Positions 58,235 to 64,000 of a DNA stretch of 64,000 bases are shown one piece after another. Under the pieces are notes generated by a model. It was not told where the DNA came from. It made no database searches and saw only the letters and a list, made by a program, of their open reading frames with translations. Position 1 is the first letter of the stretch. Each line of letters begins with the position of its first letter. This DNA comes from Paenibacillus wynnii (GTDB lineage: Bacteria; Bacillota; Bacilli; Paenibacillales; Paenibacillaceae), in the NCBI RefSeq assembly GCF_030812855.1, contig NZ_JAUSTK010000023.1, positions 1 through 64,000 of the forward strand, written 5' to 3'. The translations under genes and the position numbers were made by a program.

Positions 58235-59434
58235 TTAAGGATTTACTTTAGCTTCAAAGGTTTGTTTACCGTCAACGAATTTCAGAACGACTGCCGCTTT
58301 AACAGGGTCATGAGTTTCGTTCATTGTAATTTTACCTGTTGCCAACTGTAGATCCTTAGTCGCTGCTAACGCATCCTTCAACTTCGTTGCATCTGTGGAT
58401 CCCGCACGAGTGATTGCATCAGCTACCAGCTTCACAGCATCATAACCCAGTGCAGCCATTCCGTCCGGTACAAGATCGCCATTAGCTGCCTTAAAGGCGT
58501 CTACGAACGTTTTTACTTCAGGAGCGCTGTCTTCCGGTGAATAGTGATTGGACATGAACGTGTTATCAAGGGCTGCTGCACCAGCAATTTCAGCCAGCTG
58601 CGGAGAATCCCAGCCATCGCCGCCCATGAATGGAACGGTAATACCCATTTCACGCGCCTGCTTCAGGATCTTACCTACTTCTTCATAATATCCAGGAAGA
58701 TAAATAACGTCCGGGTTAGCTTCTTTAATGCGAGTCAATACGGCTTTGAAGTCGGAGTCTTTTTGTTGGTAGGACTCTTCACTCAAGATGGTACCACCGC
58801 TTTTCGTGAAAGTCTCTTTAAAGAATTTTTGCAATCCTTTAGAGTAGTCACTGGAAGTATCGGTATAGATAACTGCTGTTTTTGCTTTCAGTGTTTCGGT
58901 AGCAAAGTTAGCCATAACCTGACCTTGGAAGGGATCGATAAAGGAAGCGCGGAATACCCATTCATTCAGATCTCCTGAACGCTCATCAACGGTCACCTTA
59001 GGGTTTGTAGCTGAAGAACTGACAAGCGGGATTTTTTTGTCCTGTGCTACAGGTACAATTCCCAGCGTGTTTGTTGAAGTTGTAGCACCGATAATAGCAA
59101 CAACTTTTTCAGTTGTTATCAGTTTTTGCGCTGCACGGGTTGCTTCTTCAGACTTGGAAGCATTGTCGGCTTCGACAAGTTCCAGCTGTTGACCGAGCAC
59201 TCCACCTGCATCATTAATTTCCTTCACAGCCAATTTAGCACCTTTCAGTGCGGAGTCGCCGAAGGAAGCCTGACCGCCCGTAAGCTCGAGGTTCGCTCCA
59301 ATCTTGATGGTTCCTGCCGCAGCATTTCCACCGTTTGCAGCAGCATTACTTTCATTGTTTTTGTTGTTTCCGCAGCCAGTTGCCAATGCCGCAGTTAATA
59401 CTGTCGTTAAAATAATGGCCCCGATTTTCTTCAT
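58235..59434 (-). CDS. Branched-chain amino acid ABC transporter substrate-binding lipoprotein
   Basis: This 399-residue lipoprotein has the lipobox ALATGCGNN (Cys21). The mature part follows the LivJ/LivK (type 1 periplasmic-binding) fold: IKIGANLELTGGQASFGDSA, GATTSTNTLGIVPVA, and YTDTSSDYSKGLQKFF. It delivers Leu/Ile/Val or related amino acids to the LivHM permease. It is the last gene of the liv operon, 69 bp after livF, and probably has its own strong ribosome site for high expression. Confidence 0.92.
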   Translation of the reverse strand: MKKIGAIILTTVLTAALATGCGNNKNNESNAAANGGNAAAGTIKIGANLELTGGQASFGDSALKGAKLAVKEINDAGGVLGQQLELVEADNASKSEEATRAAQKLITTEKVVAIIGATTSTNTLGIVPVAQDKKIPLVSSSATNPKVTVDERSGDLNEWVFRASFIDPFQGQVMANFATETLKAKTAVIYTDTSSDYSKGLQKFFKETFTKSGGTILSEESYQQKDSDFKAVLTRIKEANPDVIYLPGYYEEVGKILKQAREMGITVPFMGGDGWDSPQLAEIAGAAALDNTFMSNHYSPEDSAPEVKTFVDAFKAANGDLVPDGMAALGYDAVKLVADAITRAGSTDATKLKDALAATKDLQLATGKITMNETHDPVKAAVVLKFVDGKQTFEAKVNP

Positions 59435-59503
59435 TCTCTTCCAGCCTCCTAAGTATTATATTTATATGTTGGTTCTGTGATGCAGCTAAGAAATAATGAT
59501 GTG

Positions 59504-60205
59504 TTAATGACCCAGATAAGCCATCTTAATCTCTTCGGAATCCGCCAATTCCTTGGCATCTCCTTCAAGGACCACTCTGCCCGTCTCAAGTACATAGGCA
59601 CGATGGGCGATCTTGAGTGCTTGGTGGGCATTCTGCTCGACAAGCAGCACGGTTGTTCCTGAGGCATTAACCTCCTGAATGATCCGAAAAATATCCTGAA
59701 CCAATAGCGGAGCAAGACCCATGGAGGGTTCATCAAGCAGAAGCAACTTGGGATGACCCATCATGGCGCGCCCCATCGCGAGCATTTGCTGCTCACCGCC
59801 GGACAATGTTCCGGCCAGCTGTTTCTTTCTTTCCAGAAGGCGAGGGAAGGTTGTGTATACTTTTTCGAAATCGGCTGGCAGACTGCTGGAATCCTGAAGA
59901 TAGCCGCCGAGCTCCAAATTCTCTTCCACAGACATGTTCGCAAATACACGTCTGCCCTCAGGACAATGGATAAGCCCTTGCTTCACAATTGACTGAATGC
60001 TTTGGTTCGTGATGGATTTATCTAAAAATTCAACACTGCCGGTCTTCGGTTTAAGCAACCCTGAAAGCGTCTTGAGCAAGGTTGATTTTCCGGCACCGTT
60101 AGCTCCGATCAACGTTACGATCTCGCCTTCATTTACTGTAATACTTAAATCCTTGAGGGCATGGATGGCTCCATAATAAACATTGATTCCTTCTACTTTA
60201 AGCAT
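59504..60205 (-). CDS. livF: Branched-chain amino acid ABC transporter ATPase LivF
   Basis: This 233-residue ABC ATPase has Walker A GANGAGKST (34-42), signature LSGGEQQMLAMGRA and Walker B LLLLDEPSMGLAP. The short LivF-type C-terminus is typical. It forms the heterodimeric motor with LivG. It begins 6 bp after livG and is followed by the binding-protein gene. Confidence 0.94.
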   Translation of the reverse strand: MLKVEGINVYYGAIHALKDLSITVNEGEIVTLIGANGAGKSTLLKTLSGLLKPKTGSVEFLDKSITNQSIQSIVKQGLIHCPEGRRVFANMSVEENLELGGYLQDSSSLPADFEKVYTTFPRLLERKKQLAGTLSGGEQQMLAMGRAMMGHPKLLLLDEPSMGLAPLLVQDIFRIIQEVNASGTTVLLVEQNAHQALKIAHRAYVLETGRVVLEGDAKELADSEEIKMAYLGH

Positions 60206-60211
60206 TGCTGT

Positions 60212-60994
60212 CTACGCCTCCTGTCCCAAATAGGCTTCGATAACCTTAGGGTTATTCCGTATTTCTACAGGTGAGCCATCGGCGATCAATATACCGCGGT
60301 CGAGCACGTAGATTCGGTCACAAACCCCCATGACCAGCGACATATCATGCTCAATAAGCAAGATAGTTAGGTCAAATTCTTTACGAATCCAGGCAATCAG
60401 ATTCATAAGATCACGAGTCTCATTTGGATTCATACCCGCCGCCGGTTCATCCAGAAGCAGCAGCTTTGGACCCGCTGCAAGAGCACGGGCAATTTCCAGG
60501 CGCCGCTGATTACCATAGCTGAGGTTACCTGCGGTTTCCTCGCTTTGATCAGCAAGATTGAATATTTTGAGAATATCAAGCGCCTTTTGTGTAATCTCTG
60601 CTTCTTCCTTGAAATGCTTAGGCAACCGAAGCATCGAAGTGAATATCGAATGTTTAGCATGCTGGTGGAAGGCGATTTTTACGTTATCAAGCACCGTCAT
60701 TGCAGTGAACAACCGGATATTCTGGAATGTCCGTGCGGCACCTTTCCGGTTAATTCGGAAAGGCTTCATGCCACCGACAGATTGATTATTTAGAACAATG
60801 GTTCCACTGGATGGCGGATACACACCCGTCAATAGATTGAACAGAGTTGTTTTGCCCGCGCCATTGGGCCCGATCAAACCAATCAATTCCCCTTTATCAA
60901 TATGAAGGGAAACTTCACTTAGCGCTTTCAGCCCTCCGAAGGAACGACTGGCCTCTTTGACATCAAGAAGAACTACTTTCGCTGATGACGTCAT
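60212..60994 (-). CDS. livG: Branched-chain amino acid ABC transporter ATPase LivG
   Basis: This 260-residue ABC ATPase has Walker A GPNGAGKTT, the LivG-specific segment ARTFQNIRLF, a signature written LSYGNQRRLEIARAL, and Walker B LLLLDEPAAGMNP. ATG 60994 is chosen because AAGGAGG lies 10 bases upstream; it overlaps the livM 3' end by 32 bases. It works with LivF. Confidence 0.94.
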   Translation of the reverse strand: MTSSAKVVLLDVKEASRSFGGLKALSEVSLHIDKGELIGLIGPNGAGKTTLFNLLTGVYPPSSGTIVLNNQSVGGMKPFRINRKGAARTFQNIRLFTAMTVLDNVKIAFHQHAKHSIFTSMLRLPKHFKEEAEITQKALDILKIFNLADQSEETAGNLSYGNQRRLEIARALAAGPKLLLLDEPAAGMNPNETRDLMNLIAWIRKEFDLTILLIEHDMSLVMGVCDRIYVLDRGILIADGSPVEIRNNPKVIEAYLGQEA

Positions 60995-61937
60995 CCGGCT
61001 TCGCCTCCTTTTTGCCAAATTTCATGAATGACAGACCCGTGCTGCCAAGCAACCCTTTTGGACGGAAAATCATCATAAGGATGAGGATAACTGAGTAAAT
61101 AATCATGCGCAGCTCAGGTGTATTCTGCAGGGCCGTGAACAGAAGTGTCAGCACAATTGCACCCAGGATTGAGCCCGCTGTACTTCCAAGACCCCCGAGT
61201 ACGACCATTACCAGAATCTCGAATGATTTCAGGAAATTGAAGCTGCCCGGATTAATTACATAAAACTTATGAGCGGATAATCCGCCCGCGATCCCGGCAA
61301 AGAGTGCACCGAGTGAAAAGGCAATTACTTTGTATAGAGTTGTGTTAATCCCCATAGCTTCAGCAGCAATTTCATTCTCGCGAATCGCGATACAAGCCCG
61401 GCCATGAGAAGAACGGATAAAGTTATTGATGACTACGATGGTTAATAGTGTGAAAAAGAACATAATGGTCCATGTTGTTTCTGCCGGAATACCACTTAGC
61501 CCTGAAGCACCTCCAACATATTCGGTATTCAGCAGCACAATCCGGATGATCTCACCGAAGCCGAGTGTTGCGATAGCCAGATAGTCTCCGTTAAGCCGCA
61601 GTGTTGGAATACCAATGAGCACCCCGAACAATGCCGCCACTAAGCCAGCGATAAGAAGTGCAAACACTAAAGGAACATCAAAGTTTAAGGTAAGGATAGC
61701 CGAAACATATGCCCCGATGGACATAAATCCGGCATGGCCGATAGAAAACTGACCGGTAATCCCGTTAATCAAATTCAGCGATACCGCCAGCATGACGTTA
61801 ATACAGACCAGAATCAATGTGGATTCCGCAACATCATCAAGAACGCCTGTAGTCAAAAGAACGCGGATGATTCCATAGAGAATCAAGGAAAAGACGATAC
61901 CAAACCAGAAAGATTTATTGAGTTTTAGTTTTTTCAT
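60963..61937 (-). CDS. livM: Branched-chain amino acid ABC transporter permease LivM
   Basis: This 324-residue permease has about eight helices. Family hallmarks are NLINGITGQFSIGHAGFMSI and GLSGIPAETTW, followed by the LivM region RENEIAAEAMGINTTLYKVI. ATG 61937 follows AGGTGGGG at six bases and is preferred to an earlier GTG inside that ribosome site. It forms the channel with LivH. Confidence 0.93.
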   Translation of the reverse strand: MKKLKLNKSFWFGIVFSLILYGIIRVLLTTGVLDDVAESTLILVCINVMLAVSLNLINGITGQFSIGHAGFMSIGAYVSAILTLNFDVPLVFALLIAGLVAALFGVLIGIPTLRLNGDYLAIATLGFGEIIRIVLLNTEYVGGASGLSGIPAETTWTIMFFFTLLTIVVINNFIRSSHGRACIAIRENEIAAEAMGINTTLYKVIAFSLGALFAGIAGGLSAHKFYVINPGSFNFLKSFEILVMVVLGGLGSTAGSILGAIVLTLLFTALQNTPELRMIIYSVILILMMIFRPKGLLGSTGLSFMKFGKKEAKPDDVISESSSS

Positions 61938-61949
61938 GTTGATCCCCAC

Positions 61950-62855
61950 CTACACTTTCTCCCGGACATTTTTACCAAACAGCCCGGACGGTTTAAAGAT
62001 AAGGATAAGGATCAGCACAGCAAATGCCACACCGTCACGCCAAGAGGAGTAACCGAGAGAAGAAATCTCCGTCTCTACTGTACCTAACAGCAGTCCGCCA
62101 ACAAGCGCGCCCGGAACACTACCTATACCTCCAAGTACAGCAGCGACGAAAGCTTTAAGCCCCGGAAGGACACCCATCATAGGATCCACAGAGTTGTAAG
62201 TCATACCGAAAATTACACCAGCCGCAGCAGCAAGTGCCGAACCGATAGCGAAGGTAGCCGAAATCGTACGGTCTACGTTAATCCCCATCAGCCGCGCTGC
62301 TTCCATATCATAGGAAACGGCCCGCATAGCTTTACCAATCTTCGTACGGTGTACGATATACTGCAGAATGATCATCAGTATGACCGTAGTAACCAATATC
62401 ATAATTTGATTGGAATCCACCTGAACGGAAGATCCGAACAGCTGATATTGCTTCTTATTAAGAATTTCCGGAAAACCTTTGGCTTGAGGCCCAAGTACAA
62501 ATACCCCGCTATATTCCAGAAAAAAAGATACTCCAATAGCTGTAATTAGAACAGCGATACGTGATGCCTTGCGCAGTGGTTTATAAGCCAGTCGTTCAAT
62601 CGAGATGCCAAGCAGTGCGCTAACCGTCATAGAGATGATTAGTGATATGATCAGGACGATTACGGGAGGGAGACCTACCGACGCCAAATATCTGGCACTG
62701 AACAATCCGATAAACGAACCAACCATAAACACATCCCCATGTGCAAAATTAATCAGCTTGATAATTCCGTAAACCATGGTGTAACCAAGTGCGATCAGAG
62801 CATAAATACTGCCGACGGAAATTCCGTTAATTAGTTGTTGAATGAAGTACTCCAT
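61950..62855 (-). CDS. livH: Branched-chain amino acid ABC transporter permease LivH
   Basis: This 301-residue permease has the family pattern NGISVGSIYALIALGYTMVY and INFAHGDVFMVG. It has about eight helices and ends in LILILIFKPSGLFGK. ATG 62855 sits six bases behind AAGGGG; an ATG two codons earlier overlaps that site. It is the first gene of the liv operon. The AT-rich region upstream (62856-63247) should hold the promoter. Confidence 0.93.
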   Translation of the reverse strand: MEYFIQQLINGISVGSIYALIALGYTMVYGIIKLINFAHGDVFMVGSFIGLFSARYLASVGLPPVIVLIISLIISMTVSALLGISIERLAYKPLRKASRIAVLITAIGVSFFLEYSGVFVLGPQAKGFPEILNKKQYQLFGSSVQVDSNQIMILVTTVILMIILQYIVHRTKIGKAMRAVSYDMEAARLMGINVDRTISATFAIGSALAAAAGVIFGMTYNSVDPMMGVLPGLKAFVAAVLGGIGSVPGALVGGLLLGTVETEISSLGYSSWRDGVAFAVLILILIFKPSGLFGKNVREKV

Positions 62856-63247
62856 CGCCATCCCCTTTTCCCCATATTAATCAAAAATCCCCTTTCCCTG
62901 TCTTACATTTCATCTTTCTTTCTGTATGATGTTATTTATATTAACATAAGAGGTTTTTTACGTCACTATGAATTATGCTTTTTTACCACAATATTCGAAA
63001 TTTAGGTGAGGTTTTATTACATTTTAATGTAATATATTTGGGAGGTATTTCGCGTTTTTGTAGCAATACGGAGAAAACGGGGGTATACACTAGATAAACG
63101 AAGTTTTTGAATAATGAATTTTCAATCCCTTTTTAATAGAATACTTTATTTTGTTGTAAATAATATAACATTTGTCTCTTTAAAGCTTCTATCCATCAAC
63201 TAATTAAAGAGTTGATGCATTACATTTATTCTTCTGAACGCAAAAAA
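62856..63247. other. Non-coding region upstream of livH
   Basis: I see no gene in this AT-rich stretch of about 390 bp. It holds the livH promoter region and two inverted repeats. One is TTACATT/AATGTAA near 63018-63033 and the other is CATCAACT-AATTAAAG-AGTTGATG at 63194-63217. A global nitrogen or CodY-type regulator could act here, but I found no convincing CodY box. Confidence 0.5.
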
Positions 63248-63266
63248 AGAGCTCACTGGGAGCTCT
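63248..63266 (-). terminator. Intrinsic terminator of the tRNA-Asn/tRNA-Ser transcript
   Basis: AGAGCTC and GAGCTCT form a perfect stem with a five-base loop, followed on the minus strand by seven T. It lies about 140 bp past the tRNA-Ser 3' end, beyond the partial duplicate of that end. Confidence 0.85.
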
Positions 63267-63280
63267 TATCTGTAAATCTT

Positions 63281-63306
63281 ATGTTATTCAACGGAGAGAG
63301 AGGGAT
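63281..63306. repeat. Direct repeat of the tRNA-Ser 3' end (copy 1)
   Basis: A 26-bp sequence identical to 63392-63417. The second copy covers the last 15 bases of tRNA-Ser plus 11 bases of its 3' flank. The two copies are 111 bp apart in the same direction. Confidence 0.85.
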
Positions 63307-63391
63307 ACTCTTGCTTCGCAAGAGATTGCGAAGTTTCCCTAACGAAGCTTATGCTCCAACGAACCACTGAGGGTTCTCATCCCTTACAGAG

Positions 63392-63417
63392 ATGTTATTC
63401 AACGGAGAGAGAGGGAT
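63392..63417. repeat. Direct repeat of the tRNA-Ser 3' end (copy 2)
   Basis: Identical to 63281-63306 over 26 bp; overlaps the real tRNA-Ser 3' end. Confidence 0.85.
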
Positions 63418-63491
63418 TCGAACCCTCGCACCGCTTACGCAGTCTAACCCCTTAGCAGAGGGTCCCCTTATAGCCACTTGGGTATCTCTCC
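63403..63491 (-). tRNA. tRNA-Ser (anticodon GCT)
   Basis: This 89-nt class II tRNA has acceptor stem GGAGAGA/TCTCTCC, anticodon stem ACCCT/GGGGT with loop CTGCTAA (anticodon GCT), long variable arm TGCGTAAGCGGTGC and T-loop TTCGAATC. CCA is not encoded. It lies just downstream of tRNA-Asn. Confidence 0.95.
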
Positions 63492-63498
63492 AAATATA

Positions 63499-63574
63499 TG
63501 GCTCCCCGAACAGGGCTCGAACCTGTGACAACTCGATTAACAGTCGAGTGCTCTACCAACTGAGCTATCAGGGA
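63499..63574 (-). tRNA. tRNA-Asn (anticodon GTT)
   Basis: This 76-nt tRNA with encoded CCA has D-stem region GCTCAGTTGGTAGAGC, anticodon stem CTCGA/TCGAG with loop CTGTTAA (anticodon GTT) and T-loop TTCGAGCC. It is co-oriented with and seven bases from tRNA-Ser. Confidence 0.96.
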
Positions 63575-63693
63575 ATATTTCTATACTTGAACAAGAAATA
63601 ATTTATCATGATTTCTAGGCCTAGTCAAGCGGAGGTACCTATTTTGTTATCGTTTTCATCTGATAATAAAGGGGATACACTGTCAAACTTACA

Positions 63694-64000
63694 TTACTTG
63701 TGTTGAAACCACTCTCCGTCTCCAGGAATCGTCACTCTGTCTAATAATTGTTCCTGCTTAAGTCTCTGATGCAGCAGTTCCCGCGTGATTAGGCAATGAT
63801 TTATAGCATCCATATGTACAGCGACCACTGCAGTTTCTGGTGTATAAGAACATAAATCAACAACATCCTGCTCATTCATCGTAATATGTCCCCCATTCAG
63901 AAAACGAGCTCCCCCAGCATTTACAACTGTGATCTCGGGATGGTACTCATCGAGAGCCTGCTGGACCTCATTACACCATATCGTATCTCCCGCTATATAT
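63694..64000 (-). CDS. MBL-fold metallohydrolase (UlaG-like), 3' part
   Basis: The frame is open to the window edge, so the N-terminal part lies outside. The visible 101 residues read AGDTIWCNEVQQALDEYHPE, VVNAGGARFLNGGHITM and AVHMDAINHC. The GDT and late His motifs are those of the beta-lactamase-fold metal site (Asp and last His). The sequence fits the lactamase_B_2/UlaG-like group. The substrate is unknown. Confidence 0.8.
   Translation of the reverse strand, partial: YIAGDTIWCNEVQQALDEYHPEITVVNAGGARFLNGGHITMNEQDVVDLCSYTPETAVVAVHMDAINHCLITRELLHQRLKQEQLLDRVTIPGDGEWFQHK

Noticed and set aside
63400..63576. A prophage or integrative element at the tRNA-Ser/Asn genes
   Set aside because: There is a 26-bp repeat but no integrase, excisionase or phage structural gene within the window, so I report only the repeat.

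Overview
The window looks like chromosomal DNA of a Paenibacillus-type endospore-forming Firmicute. The evidence is strong AGGAGG-type ribosome-binding sites, frequent TTG and GTG starts, ABC sugar permeases of the LplB/YtcP type without their own ATPase, a sigma-K-like remnant, and housekeeping proteins of clear Bacillales type. This assignment comes from reading the proteins, not from a database search.

Layout. 199-2874 is a sulfate/thiosulfate ABC transporter operon (cysT-cysW-cysA, minus strand) with no binding-protein gene beside it. 3104-7523 holds yjbQ, a yigZ-tetR pair, pgi and a beta-hydroxyacid dehydrogenase. 7623-9216 is a four-unit 52-bp tandem repeat followed by an IS3-family element whose orfA has lost one base. 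9242-13138 holds a small lipoprotein, tkt-ppnP and a YycO-like cysteine hydrolase.

The most striking content is two separate Tad-type pilus/secretion operons, both on the minus strand. Locus 1 (26521 down to 13256) encodes a CpaB/SAF protein, a TadZ-like ATPase whose P-loop lysine is a cysteine, a TadA ATPase, two TadB/C-like platform proteins, two overlapping very small membrane proteins, two TadE-sized membrane-anchored proteins and three secreted proteins (two with PKD-like repeats). It has no prepilin peptidase and no recognisable prepilin cleavage motif. Locus 2 (40727 down to 30378) is a more conventional set: CpaE, CpaF, TadB, TadC, a Flp pilin, TadE/TadG-like proteins, a CpaA peptidase and an FHA protein. 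Its promoter is followed almost at once by a strong intrinsic terminator, which suggests control by antitermination. Between the two loci lie purU, nfo, a DUF2621 gene and a TIGR01777 epimerase gene.

41153-43751 holds a thermonuclease-like lipoprotein, a DCC thiol oxidoreductase, a small cysteine-rich protein, a glutathione peroxidase and a DUF1304 protein. 44047-54547 is a fructan/sucrose utilisation locus: LacI regulator, two permeases, binding lipoprotein, a fructokinase-GH32 fusion and a LamG-GH32 protein with an altered nucleophile motif. LacI-type palindromes are scattered around it, and a structured RNA candidate of about 200 nt sits between lacI and the transporter genes. A decayed sorbitol-6-phosphate dehydrogenase lies just downstream of the operon.

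54615-64000 holds a sigma-K-like remnant, two near-identical tRNA-Leu(GAG) genes flanking an XRE/HTH/PAS cluster, tRNA-Glu, alanine dehydrogenase (ald), a branched-chain amino acid ABC operon (livHMGF plus binding protein), tRNA-Ser and tRNA-Asn, and the 3' part of an MBL-fold hydrolase. Ald and the liv transporter would together support uptake and catabolism of amino acids.
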